Assembly: GCA_009773375.1 (NCBI GenBank) | Contig: WRPH01000019.1 | Coordinates: forward strand, 26,877-90,876 | Direction: 5' to 3' | DNA: 64,000 nt | Source of the DNA: Paracoccaceae bacterium | Lineage (GTDB): Bacteria > Pseudomonadota > Alphaproteobacteria > Rhodobacterales > Rhodobacteraceae | Shown: positions 54,505 to 62,595 of the stretch, piece after piece | Layout: each line of letters begins with the position of its first letter | Position numbering within the stretch: position 1 is the stretch's first letter | Notes under the pieces: generated by a model | The model's database searches: none | The model's input: only the letters and a program-made list of their open reading frames with translations | Told to the model about the DNA's origin: nothing | Translations under genes and position numbers: made by a program

Positions 54505-55716
54505 GTGCAGTGGAATAATGTTCTGGCAACGCGGTCGTCGCGGATGAAGGCCTCGGAAATTCGCGAGCTTCTGAAGCTGCTGGATCAGCCCGACATCATC
54601 TCTTTCGCCGGCGGTATTCCCGACCCGGCGCTGTTCCCGGCCGAGGCGTTCCGGGATGCGTTCTCGCAGGCGCTGACCGGCGACAAGGCAGGCGCGGCGC
54701 TGCAATATTCGGTGTCCGAGGGCTACAAACCGCTGCGCGAATGGATCGCCGCTGAAATGGCCAAGATCGGCGTGCCTTGCGGGGCGGAAAACATCCTGAT
54801 CACCTCGGGCTCGCAGCAGGCGCTGGATTATCTGGGCAAGCTGATGATTTCGCCCAACGATACCGTGCTGGTCGGCTGGCCCACCTATCTGGGCGCTTTG
54901 GGCGCGTTCAACGCCTATGAGCCGACCTATGACCGGCTCGACCCCGCCACCAACCGCCCCGCCGCCGATTTTGCCGCAAAGGCCGAGGCCGCCGGGGGCC
55001 GGGTGAAATTCGCCTATCTCTCCGTCGATTTCGCCAACCCCACTGGCGAAACCGTCGCCCGCAGCGCGCGCGAAGCGGTGATTGATCTGGCCGACGAAAT
55101 GGACATCGCCATCGTCGAGGATGCCGCCTACCAAAGCCTGCGCTATGATGGCGAGGCGATTCCGCCGATCCTCGCGCTGGAAATCGCCCGCAAGGGCAGT
55201 ATTGAAGATTGCCGGACGCTCTATTGCGGCTCGTTCTCCAAATCGCTGGCACCGGGGCTGCGCGTGGGCTGGGTCTGCGCCGCGCAAGACGTGATCGGCC
55301 GTCTGGTGCTGATGAAACAGGCGGCTGACCTGCATTCGGCCACCACCAACCAGATTGTCACCCATACGGTTGCTGCGGCGCAGTTCGATGCGCATGTCGC
55401 CAAGCTCCGCAGCGTCTACATGGCGCGGCGCGATCACCTGCTCGCCGCACTGGCACGGGAAATGCCCGAGGGCGTCAGCTGGACGCATCCCGAAGGCGGC
55501 ATGTTCGTCTGGCTGACCCTGCCCGCCGGGATGGACGGGGCCGAGCTTCTGGCGCAATCGCTGAAGACCGAACGCGTCGCTTTCGTGCCGGGCAGGGCGT
55601 TCTTTGCCGATGGATCGAATGGCAACACCCTGCGGCTGTCGTTCTCTTGCGCCGATGAGGCCGCGATCGACGAAGGCATGAAGCGGCTGGGCCGCCTGAT
55701 CCGCAGCTTGCAATGA
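54505..55716 (+). CDS. PLP-dependent aminotransferase, class I/II (2-aminoadipate transaminase-like)
   Basis: 403 residues from a GTG at 54505 with TTTGGAGATCC upstream. The lysine of the internal aldimine is in GSFSKSLAPGLRVGW; other family features are SFAGGIPDP near the N-terminus, SGSQQALDYLGK, and SVDFANPTGET. It resembles stand-alone relatives of MocR/LysN aminotransferases without a DNA-binding domain. The substrate is unknown. It is translationally coupled to the following permease by ATGA. Confidence 0.9.
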   Translation: MQWNNVLATRSSRMKASEIRELLKLLDQPDIISFAGGIPDPALFPAEAFRDAFSQALTGDKAGAALQYSVSEGYKPLREWIAAEMAKIGVPCGAENILITSGSQQALDYLGKLMISPNDTVLVGWPTYLGALGAFNAYEPTYDRLDPATNRPAADFAAKAEAAGGRVKFAYLSVDFANPTGETVARSAREAVIDLADEMDIAIVEDAAYQSLRYDGEAIPPILALEIARKGSIEDCRTLYCGSFSKSLAPGLRVGWVCAAQDVIGRLVLMKQAADLHSATTNQIVTHTVAAAQFDAHVAKLRSVYMARRDHLLAALAREMPEGVSWTHPEGGMFVWLTLPAGMDGAELLAQSLKTERVAFVPGRAFFADGSNGNTLRLSFSCADEAAIDEGMKRLGRLIRSLQ

Positions 55717-56612
55717 CCGCGCTCTGGGTCGCGGCGGCGCTGATCGCCTCGGCCGCACAAACCGCCCGCAACGCCACCCAGGCCAGCCTGACCCGCGCCA
55801 TCGGCACGGTCGGGGCCACGCAGGTGCGCTTCCTGTTCGGCCTGCCGTTTGCGCTGCTGTTTTTACTGCTGGTCCGCAGCTTTGGTGCCGAGCCGATCCC
55901 GGCCCTGACCCCACGCGCGCTGGGCTTCACCACCTTGGGCGCACTGGCGCAGATCGGCGCAACCGCGCTGATGCTGCTGACAATGAAACAGCGCAGCTTC
56001 GCCGTCACCACCGCCTGGATCAAGACCGAGCCGGTGCTGGTCGCCCTGATTGCCGCCATCGTGCTGGGCGATCCTTTGACCTTGCCCGCTCTGCTGGCCA
56101 TCGCCATAGCCACCGCCGGCGTGCTGCTGATGTCGGTCAAACCCGGCGCAGGCCTTGCGATGTGGCGCGAGGCGGGGCCAGCCCTGACTGGCCTGCTGGC
56201 GGGCGCGCTGTTTGGTGCCTCGGCCATCGGCTTTCGCGGCGGCATAACCAGCCTTGAAACCGGCGGCTTCCTGATCCGCGCCACCACGACACTGGCGCTA
56301 AGCCTCGCGCTGCAAACCGCCATTCTGCTGGTCTGGCTGGCGCTGTTCGACCGCGCCGCCCTACGCGCCAGCTTCGGCGTTTGGCGCAGCTCGCTCGGCG
56401 CCGGGTTTCTGGGCGCGTTCGCCTCGCAGTTCTGGTTCATCGGCTTTTCGCTGACCAGCGCCGCCAACATCCGCACGCTGGCCCTGGTCGAGGTGATCTT
56501 CGCCCAAGCCGTATCGCGCTTTGTCTTCCGGCAAGCGGTCAGTAAACGCCAACTGCTGGGTATGGCGGTGATCATGCTGGGCGTTGGCCTGCTGCTGCGA
56601 AACCAGCCCTGA
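55713..56612 (+). CDS. EamA/DMT-family permease
   Basis: 299 residues with about ten transmembrane helices in two EamA repeats, starting MTALWVAAALIASAAQTARNATQASL. Motif WIKTEPVLVALIAAIVLGDPL marks the end of the first repeat. Coupled to the aminotransferase by ATGA, it may export the related amino acid or its product; this is inference. Confidence 0.88.
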   Translation: MTALWVAAALIASAAQTARNATQASLTRAIGTVGATQVRFLFGLPFALLFLLLVRSFGAEPIPALTPRALGFTTLGALAQIGATALMLLTMKQRSFAVTTAWIKTEPVLVALIAAIVLGDPLTLPALLAIAIATAGVLLMSVKPGAGLAMWREAGPALTGLLAGALFGASAIGFRGGITSLETGGFLIRATTTLALSLALQTAILLVWLALFDRAALRASFGVWRSSLGAGFLGAFASQFWFIGFSLTSAANIRTLALVEVIFAQAVSRFVFRQAVSKRQLLGMAVIMLGVGLLLRNQP

Positions 56613-56632
56613 GGTGCGTGCCAGCACGCACC
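56613..56632. repeat. Palindrome GGTGCGTGC-CA-GCACGCACC, copy 1, followed by CTACC
   Basis: A perfect 9-bp inverted repeat (effective 8-bp stem with CCAG loop) starts right after the stop of the EamA permease. The same palindrome recurs in inverted context at 56796-56820, and a looser relative occurs at 62507-62561. Confidence 0.75.
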
Positions 56633-56688
56633 CTACCTCGCGCATGATCTTTGGCGGCAGGTCTGTTACAACGCCGGACGCTCTGCGG

Positions 56689-56740
56689 GGAGTATTTGTG
56701 CCAAGATGAATACGGACCTTCATCTTGGCAGAAATACTCC
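56689..56740. repeat. Inverted pair of the GGAGTATTT...GCCAAGATGAA motif
   Basis: GGAGTATTTGTGCCAAGATG followed by AA (56689-56710) is followed after seven bases by CTTCATCTTGGCAGAAATAC followed by TCC (56718-56740). The arms can form a long, almost perfect hairpin. The pair occupies the convergent gap between the EamA permease and hemF and is flanked by two copies of another palindrome. Confidence 0.8.
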
Positions 56741-56795
56741 CGCGCGGCGCGCTCCGGTCAGTCAGGCAGCGTTTGTTATTTCAGACCCGGACGGA

Positions 56796-56820
56796 GGTAG
56801 GGTGCGTGCTCGCACGCACC
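56796..56820. repeat. Palindrome GGTGCGTGC-TC-GCACGCACC, copy 2, preceded by GGTAG
   Basis: GGTGCGTGC (56801-56809) pairs with GCACGCACC (56812-56820). With its GGTAG flank, it is the mirror image of copy 1 at 56613-56637, framing the long inverted repeat between them, 28 bases before the hemF stop. Confidence 0.75.
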
Positions 56821-56848
56821 GCAAGTCTCGCCCCACGCTCGCGCAGGC

Positions 56849-57703
56849 TCAATACCACTTCGCAATCGGCGGCAGGCTCATCAGCACCGCATTGGCATCG
56901 TGGCCGGTTTCCAGCCCGAATTTGGTGCCTCGATCGTAGACCAGATTGTATTCGGCATAAAGCCCGCGATGGATCAGTTGCGCTTCACGGTCGGCTTCTG
57001 ACCAAGGCGTGTGCACGCGGGTTTCGGTCACTGGCAGGAACGCAGGCAGGAAGGCGCGGCCGACGCTTTGGGTAAAGGCGAAATCCGCCTGCCAATCGCC
57101 GGTGTTCAGATCATCATAGAAGATCCCGCCGACGCCACGCGCCCGGCCCCGATGCGGGATGAAGAAATACTCGTCTGCCCAGGCTTTGAATTTTGCATAG
57201 TAATCAGGCTGATGTGCATCGCAGGCCGCCTGCATTGCCCGGTGGAAATGCGCCGTGTCCTCGGGGTATTCAAGGCAGGGATTCAGGTCTGCCCCGCCGC
57301 CGAACCACCAGGCATGCGGAGTCCAGAACATCCTTGTGTTCATATGCACCGCCGGGCAATGCGGGTTGACCATATGCGCCACAAGGCTGATGCCGCTAGC
57401 CCAGAACTGCGGGTCGCTGTCCATTCCCGGCACGCCGCGCGCCGCCATCGCCTTTTGTGCCCGCTCGCCCAAGCTGCCATGCACCTGCGAGACGTTGACG
57501 CCGACCTTCTCAAACACCTTGCCGCCGCGCAGCACGCTCATCAGGCCGCCGCCGCCATCGGCGCGGGTGGTCGGGGTAACGTCAAAGCGCTGGCCTGCGC
57601 CGAACTGGTCCTCCAGCCCTTCGAAAGCGCCCACGATCTGGTCGCGCAATGCCCGGAACCAGTCGGCCGCCTGCGTCTTTTCCCGGATGAAATCTTCGGC
57701 CAT
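56849..57703 (-). CDS. hemF: Oxygen-dependent coproporphyrinogen III oxidase
   Basis: 284 residues, with MNTRMFWTPHAWWFGGGADLNP (HemF signature), GARFHRAM-like AHFHRAMQ and FFIPHRGRARGVGGIFYDDL. The enzyme makes protoporphyrinogen IX precursors under aerobic conditions. A perfect palindrome is found 41 bases upstream of the start. It belongs functionally with hemC and hemE but has its own promoter. Confidence 0.97.
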   Translation of the reverse strand: MAEDFIREKTQAADWFRALRDQIVGAFEGLEDQFGAGQRFDVTPTTRADGGGGLMSVLRGGKVFEKVGVNVSQVHGSLGERAQKAMAARGVPGMDSDPQFWASGISLVAHMVNPHCPAVHMNTRMFWTPHAWWFGGGADLNPCLEYPEDTAHFHRAMQAACDAHQPDYYAKFKAWADEYFFIPHRGRARGVGGIFYDDLNTGDWQADFAFTQSVGRAFLPAFLPVTETRVHTPWSEADREAQLIHRGLYAEYNLVYDRGTKFGLETGHDANAVLMSLPPIAKWY

Positions 57704-57743
57704 ATCCGCGCCCTTCGTGCTATGCCTTTACGGGCTGACGCCC

Positions 57744-57758
57744 TGATATGGCATATCA
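57744..57758. promoter_or_regulatory. Perfect palindrome TGATATG-G-CATATCA between hemF and a lipoprotein gene
   Basis: A 7-bp perfect inverted repeat with one central base is located 41 bases upstream of hemF and 49 bases upstream of the divergent lipoprotein start. It is not an FNR box (TTGAT-N4-ATCAA has shorter spacing). It is a candidate operator for a heme- or oxygen-linked regulator. Confidence 0.45.
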
Positions 57759-57806
57759 AGCTGCGGCGACTATAGTAAAGCCAGCTTCCCCGATTGTGAG
57801 TCGCCG

Positions 57807-58196
57807 ATGAAACGTTTCTTGCTTGCCCCCTTGTTAGTCCTGACCGCCTGCGGCACGCCGCAAGAGCAATGCATCGGGGGTGCTACCCGCGACATGCGGG
57901 TGGTGGATCGGCTGATCAGCGAAACCGAGGCGAATATCGCGCGCGGTTACGGCTATGAAACCGTGACAGTGTTCATGCCGGAATGGGTGGATTGCACTCC
58001 GCACCCGACGGCGGCAAACCCTGCGCCGCCACGGCAGATGTGCTTCGAGGATGTGCCGCAGACCAGTCGCAAGGCAGTGGCGCTGGATCTGAACGCCGAG
58101 GCCGCCAAGCTGAAAAGCCTGAAAGCCAAACGCGCCCAGCAGGCCAAAGCTGCCGAAGCTGCGATCCGCCAGTGCAAGGCGCAATATCCCGAATAG
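57807..58196 (+). CDS. Small lipoprotein of unknown function
   Basis: 129 residues. Signal peptide with lipobox LTAC (Cys15), then four further Cys residues (EQCIGG, VDCTP, QMCFE and a C-terminal QCKAQ) that could form disulfides, and a helical C-terminus (AAKLKSLKAKRAQQAKAAE). No family recognised. It is divergent from hemF and shares its upstream palindrome. Confidence 0.75.
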   Translation: MKRFLLAPLLVLTACGTPQEQCIGGATRDMRVVDRLISETEANIARGYGYETVTVFMPEWVDCTPHPTAANPAPPRQMCFEDVPQTSRKAVALDLNAEAAKLKSLKAKRAQQAKAAEAAIRQCKAQYPE

Positions 58197-58217
58197 GGCG
58201 CGCGGCCCCGGCCCGTG

Positions 58218-59414
58218 TCACGGCAACCGATGGTTCCGGTCAGCCCAGAGCAGGCCAAATCCGCCACACAGCGCCATCACCGTGCCGATCACCGCCACCG
58301 CCCCATAGCTGCCAAAACTGGTGCCCAAGGCAAAGGCCGCCGCCCCCAGCACGTCAGCCACCAGCTTTTGCAGCGCCAGCATGGCACCCGCCGTGCCAGG
58401 CCGACTTTGCATCAGGTCCTGATAGTAAGTGATCGGCAGGGAAATGATCGCGGTGCCGCCGATCCCGGCCACCAGCGTCATCGCCCAGATCATCGGCGTA
58501 TCCGACAGCAACGGCAGCGCCAGCAGATGTAGGGTGTAAACCGCCGATCCTGCCGCCAGCAGGGTGGAACGGCGGAACCGCCCCGCCAGACGCGGCAGCA
58601 GCAGCAGGCACGGCACCTCCCATCCCGCCACCATCCCGACATATAGCGCCACATCTGATGCATCCCGCACGGGCGAGTCTTCAAACACCAGCGAAATCAG
58701 CACCATATACAGGATGCCGCTGGAACTTATCGCCCCCAGCAGCAGTAGGCGCAACAAGATCGTGCCCTTGGCGATTTCCTTGAAGGCCTGTGCAAGGTTC
58801 AGCCCCGACGGCTGGTCTTGCCAGTCGGTGCTGCCATCGCGCGGCCAATACAGCGCGATCAGCACCAGCAAACCGAAAGCCGCCATCCCGGCGCTGACAT
58901 AGACCGCCATCACGTCAATCTGCGTGCCAAAGGCAAAGGTCCAGAAGATCAGCATCGCCAGAAAACTGATCGACATCGCCGAACGCAGCGCCGCTTGGGT
59001 GCCATCGCGGCTGTGCTCGGGCGGCGTCGCCAACCGGGCCAGCGCGAAAAGCTGCCCGTAAAGGCTGGAGGCGACCGGCAGCAGGATGCCGTGGCACAGG
59101 ATCAGGCTGACCACGCCGGGCAGCACCAGCATCAAGCTCAGGCCGGTAAAGCTGCACAGCGCGGCGATCAGCGCAATCCGGCGGCGCTGGCCGTGTTGAT
59201 CGCCCCAGATGCCAAACAGCACAGATGAGCTGACAGCGGTGACTGACGCCAGCACAAGCACAAGACTGAATGCCGGTTTCGACATGCCGATGCGTTCAAT
59301 GGCGATCAGCGACTGGTAGGGGTAGACCGACGCGTTGTGCGCACCCAAGGCGAGCAGCGCAAGAAAGATCAGGCGCAGGGTCGGGTGGCGAAGGGCTGCG
59401 GTCAGGGCGGACAA
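58218..59414 (-). CDS. Major facilitator superfamily exporter
   Basis: 398 residues with about twelve transmembrane helices and the inter-domain basic loop GIWGDQHGQRRRIALI after helix 2, typical of MFS drug/sugar efflux proteins. The substrate is unknown. The 242-base gap upstream holds a strongly structured element at 59481-59542. Confidence 0.88.
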   Translation of the reverse strand: MSALTAALRHPTLRLIFLALLALGAHNASVYPYQSLIAIERIGMSKPAFSLVLVLASVTAVSSSVLFGIWGDQHGQRRRIALIAALCSFTGLSLMLVLPGVVSLILCHGILLPVASSLYGQLFALARLATPPEHSRDGTQAALRSAMSISFLAMLIFWTFAFGTQIDVMAVYVSAGMAAFGLLVLIALYWPRDGSTDWQDQPSGLNLAQAFKEIAKGTILLRLLLLGAISSSGILYMVLISLVFEDSPVRDASDVALYVGMVAGWEVPCLLLLPRLAGRFRRSTLLAAGSAVYTLHLLALPLLSDTPMIWAMTLVAGIGGTAIISLPITYYQDLMQSRPGTAGAMLALQKLVADVLGAAAFALGTSFGSYGAVAVIGTVMALCGGFGLLWADRNHRLP

Positions 59415-59480
59415 GATCGGGCTTTCTGCAAGCGGCGTGCTATCGCTAACGGGCGGCGGCGGGGATGTCCAGATCGGGCG

Positions 59481-59542
59481 GCGTCAGCAATCAGGTGGGG
59501 CTACCCCGGAGGGCATCGAGCCCCCCGGGGCAGCGCTGACGC
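59481..59542. other. Highly structured non-coding element upstream of the MFS gene
   Basis: Outer arms GCGTCAGC (59481-59488) and GCTGACGC (59535-59542) enclose CCCCGG (59504-59509)/CCGGGG (59525-59530) and an inner GGGC-ATCGA-GCCC hairpin (59511-59523). GGGG-CTA-CCCC can form an alternative stem. I do not recognise an Rfam family. It could be a leader element on the minus strand, a terminator, or a dispersed palindrome. Confidence 0.5.
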
Positions 59543-59656
59543 GTCTCGTCTTGATACAGCCCAGTCACGGCACACATTTAACCTGCTTCACCACACGCCG
59601 CGTCAGCGCCGCCACGCGGCCCCTCGCTGGGGCCCAAGGCGGCATCTGCGCTCCGG

Positions 59657-61075
59657 TCAGGCTTTCGGCGGGATCACCTTGCCGGGGTTCATCCGGTTTG
59701 CCGGGTCAAGCGCCGCTTTCACCGCCCGCATCACCTCCAGTGCCACCGGGTCCTTGCGCCGCTGCATCGACGCCAGCTTGGACAGCCCGACGCCATGCTC
59801 TGCCGAGAAACTGCCCGCCAGCGCCTGCACCTCGTCTTCCACCGCCTCGACCACCCGATCATAAAGCGCGGGGCTTTCACTGGTCGGGAACACGGTAAAA
59901 TGGATATTGCCATCGCCCAGATGCGCCACCGCCAGAGTTTCGGCCTCGGCATCAAGGCTGGGCAGCCGCGCGTGAATTCGGTCAAGGAAAAGCGCCACCC
60001 CGTCGAGCGGCAGGCAGATATCGGTATCAATCGCAGGCTGCCGCGCAACGGTGATTTCCGCTGCCAGCTCGCGCCGCTGCCACATCGCGCGGCGCTGCGC
60101 CTCGGTCTGGGCGATCTCGGCATCCAGCACCATGCCTTCACCCAGCATCGCCTCCAGCGCATCTTGCAGCATCGCTGTCAGCGGCAGGGTGCCGTCCTCA
60201 CTTGCCACAGCATCACTGGGGCGGGTGCTGCCCAATTCGACCAGAATATTCACCGCTTGGCGGGGGGTGAACGGCTGGCGAATATCGGGCCGCGCCTCGG
60301 CAAGCCTGTGCATATAGGTTTCCGGCATGTATTCAAACGCTTCCACCAGCCCGCCCGAGGCCAGTTGCAGCCGGTTCAGCAGCGCCAGCGCATCGGGAAC
60401 CGACCGCACCGCCAGCGTCGCCGTCGCATAGGCGCGCGGCCGCGGCACCAGTTTCATCACCGCCGCAGTGATCACGCCCAAAGTGCCTTCCGCGCCGATG
60501 AACAACTGTTTCAGATCGTAGCCAGAGTTGTCCTTGTGCAGCTGGCTCATCAGGTTCAGCACCCGGCCATCCGACAACACCACCTCCAGCCCCAGACACA
60601 AGGCGCGGGTCGATCCATAGCGCAGCACGTTCGACCCACCCGCGTTGGTGGACAGAACGCCGCCAATCATCGCAGAGCCACGCGCGCCGAACCACAGCGG
60701 GAAATACAGATTCTCCGCCTCGGCGGCTTCATGCAGCCGGTCCAGCACCACACCCGCCTCGACAATGGCAATCCGCGCATCGCGGCGGATATCGCGGATG
60801 CGGTTCAGCCGTTCGACCGACAGCATCAGTCCGCCCTCGGTCATCGCCCCGCCAACCAGCCCGGTGCGGCCCGAAACCGGCACCACCGCCACGCCATGCC
60901 GCGCCGCGATCCGCATCACCTCCGATACCTCGGCGGTTGATCCGGGGCGCACGGCAGCAATCGGGTTGGCGGTGAAATGCGTTGTCCAGTCGCTGCGATA
61001 GCGGTCCAGATCGGGGCCGGTGATCACATGCGCAGGCCCAAGGGCTGCGGTAAGGTCGACAAGTAGCGTCATCAT
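59657..61075 (-). CDS. FAD-linked oxidase, D-2-hydroxyacid (D-lactate/D-2-hydroxyglutarate) dehydrogenase-like
   Basis: 472 residues of the VAO/PCMH flavoprotein family. The N-terminal FAD-binding domain has VVPVSGRTGLVGGAM and GAEGTLGVITAAVM; the C-terminal cap carries the metal-binding AHLGDGNIHF and a late EHGVG(L)SK motif (SAEHGVGLSK), both characteristic of D-2-hydroxyglutarate/D-lactate dehydrogenases. Two adjacent ATGs follow CGGAGCAG. Electrons probably go to ETF or quinone. Confidence 0.9.
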   Translation of the reverse strand: MMTLLVDLTAALGPAHVITGPDLDRYRSDWTTHFTANPIAAVRPGSTAEVSEVMRIAARHGVAVVPVSGRTGLVGGAMTEGGLMLSVERLNRIRDIRRDARIAIVEAGVVLDRLHEAAEAENLYFPLWFGARGSAMIGGVLSTNAGGSNVLRYGSTRALCLGLEVVLSDGRVLNLMSQLHKDNSGYDLKQLFIGAEGTLGVITAAVMKLVPRPRAYATATLAVRSVPDALALLNRLQLASGGLVEAFEYMPETYMHRLAEARPDIRQPFTPRQAVNILVELGSTRPSDAVASEDGTLPLTAMLQDALEAMLGEGMVLDAEIAQTEAQRRAMWQRRELAAEITVARQPAIDTDICLPLDGVALFLDRIHARLPSLDAEAETLAVAHLGDGNIHFTVFPTSESPALYDRVVEAVEDEVQALAGSFSAEHGVGLSKLASMQRRKDPVALEVMRAVKAALDPANRMNPGKVIPPKA

Positions 61076-61132
61076 CTGCTCCGGGTTTTGCAGCAGTTTG
61101 ACCGAAGCGGGCGCGGGCGCAAGAGGTGGCGA

Positions 61133-61810
61133 TTAACGCGCCACCTGCGCCAACAACGCCTGCACCTTCGGCCCCAACGCCGCCACAACCTTCGCCACCC
61201 CATCGGCATTGGGATGAATGCCATCGGCCTGCATCATGTCAGAGGCCAGAAGGCCCGACGCCCTGTCCATCAGCGGCAGGAAATACGGATCACTCAGCAG
61301 CGCGCCATAGCCCGCCGCCAGATCGGGATAGATCGCGTCAAACGCGGTCTTGTAGTCAGCGCCATAATTGCCCGGCGCGGTCTGCGCCACCAGAAGCACC
61401 GGCAGATCGCGCGCCTTGGCGACCGCCAGAATGCCGGTCAGATTGGCCCGCGCCTCGGCCGGATCAATGCCACGCAGCATGTCATTGCCGCCCAGATTGA
61501 CGATCAGCGCATCGACTCCGGGCGTCAGCGACCATTCCACCCGCGACAACCCGCCCGCCGTGGTATCGCCGGAAACCCCGGCATTGATCAGCGCCACATC
61601 GGCACCCGTGCCCGCCAACCACGCCTGCATCTGTGGCACAAACCCCTGTTCGGGCGGCAGGCCGTAACCTTCGGTCAGACTGTCGCCCAAGGCGAGCACG
61701 GTGACAGGTTCCGCCCAAGCAGGTGAAATCAGAACAATTATTGCAACCGCGACATTGCGGAATGCCCGCAGCGGCGCATATGTGGAAAGAGGCAGCAGAG
61801 AGTTGAACAT
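61133..61810 (-). CDS. tesA: Arylesterase/lysophospholipase, SGNH family (TesA-like)
   Basis: 226 residues with a Sec signal ending SPAWA. SGNH blocks: ALGDSLTEGYG (catalytic Ser), the oxyanion residues in NAGVSGDTTAG and LGGNDMLRG, and the catalytic Asp/His in ADGIHPNADG. It is a periplasmic multifunctional esterase/thioesterase/lysophospholipase. The divergent ABC transporter ybbAP next door matches the E. coli tesA-ybbAP arrangement. Its start ATG overlaps the ybbA ATG as CATG. Confidence 0.92.
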   Translation of the reverse strand: MFNSLLPLSTYAPLRAFRNVAVAIIVLISPAWAEPVTVLALGDSLTEGYGLPPEQGFVPQMQAWLAGTGADVALINAGVSGDTTAGGLSRVEWSLTPGVDALIVNLGGNDMLRGIDPAEARANLTGILAVAKARDLPVLLVAQTAPGNYGADYKTAFDAIYPDLAAGYGALLSDPYFLPLMDRASGLLASDMMQADGIHPNADGVAKVVAALGPKVQALLAQVAR

Positions 61811-62501
61811 GACCGAGACCGTTCTGGCGTTACAAGACGCGTGGCTGACGCTGGCCGGCAATGCAGGCTCCGTCGATATCCTGAAAGGCATATCGCTCAG
61901 CGTCGCCCGTGGCGAGAGCCTTGGGCTGGTAGGGCCATCCGGTTCGGGCAAATCTTCGTTACTGATGCTGATGGGCGGGCTGGAGCGGGCAACGCGCGGC
62001 CGCGTCACCGCATTGGGGCAAGACATCACCGGGCTGGACGAAGACGGTCTGGCGCGGTTTCGGCGCGGGCGGATGGGGGTGGTGTTCCAATCCTTCCACC
62101 TGATCCCGACGATGACCGCGCTGGAAAACGTCGCCCTGCCGATGGAAATTGCCGGGGTCGCTGATGCCTTCGCCCGCGCGCAGGATGAACTTGCGGCGGT
62201 GGGGCTGGCATCGCGGATGCAGCACTATCCGGCGCAGATGTCGGGGGGCGAGCAGCAGCGCGTCGCCTTGGCCCGTGCCGCCGCCCCGCGCCCGGCGATC
62301 CTGCTGGCCGATGAGCCGACCGGCAATCTGGATAGCGCCAACGGGGCCGCGATCATGGAGCTGATCTTCGGGCTGCGCGACCGCCACGGCGCAACCTTGG
62401 TGCTGGTGACGCACGCCCCCGAACTTGCCGCCCGCTGTGATCGGGTGGTGCGGCTGGTTGATGGCCAGATTGACGGCGCTAAAGCCGACGCTGCGGCATG
62501 A
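61809..62501 (+). CDS. ybbA: ABC transporter ATP-binding protein (YbbA/LolD-like)
   Basis: 230 residues. Walker A GPSGSGKS, Q-loop FQSFHL, signature MSGGEQQRVALARA, Walker B ILLADEPTGNLDS and H-loop THAPEL: the MacB/LolD branch. It powers the FtsX-like permease encoded downstream, in the YbbAP complex. The start ATG at 61809-61811 shares two bases with the start of tesA on the other strand. Confidence 0.94.
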   Translation: MTETVLALQDAWLTLAGNAGSVDILKGISLSVARGESLGLVGPSGSGKSSLLMLMGGLERATRGRVTALGQDITGLDEDGLARFRRGRMGVVFQSFHLIPTMTALENVALPMEIAGVADAFARAQDELAAVGLASRMQHYPAQMSGGEQQRVALARAAAPRPAILLADEPTGNLDSANGAAIMELIFGLRDRHGATLVLVTHAPELAARCDRVVRLVDGQIDGAKADAAA

Positions 62502-62506
62502 CCGGC

Positions 62507-62561
62507 GGTGCGTGCCACCCGGCTTTCGCGCCGCGAAACCCGGCCTTGCACACACCCTACC
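62507..62561. repeat. Relaxed relative of the GGTGCGTGC...CACCCTACC palindrome
   Basis: GGTGCGTGCC (62507-62516) and GCACACACCCTACC (62548-62561) flank an internal CGGCTTTCGCGCCGCGAAACCCG segment with its own TTTCGCG/CGCGAAA stem. It fills the ybbA-ybbP gap and resembles the palindromes at 56613 and 56796. Confidence 0.5.
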
Positions 62562-62595
62562 TTTCGCCAGGCGTCGCGCGGGCAGGGGGGCGGGC

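Noticed and set aside
57744..57758. FNR/FnrL box for hemF
   Set aside because: The half-sites are separated differently from TTGAT-N4-ATCAA and do not match the consensus.
59481..59542. tRNA, tmRNA or SRP RNA
   Set aside because: No acceptor stem with CCA, anticodon loop, T-loop GTTC or SRP apical signature could be found; only nested stems remain.
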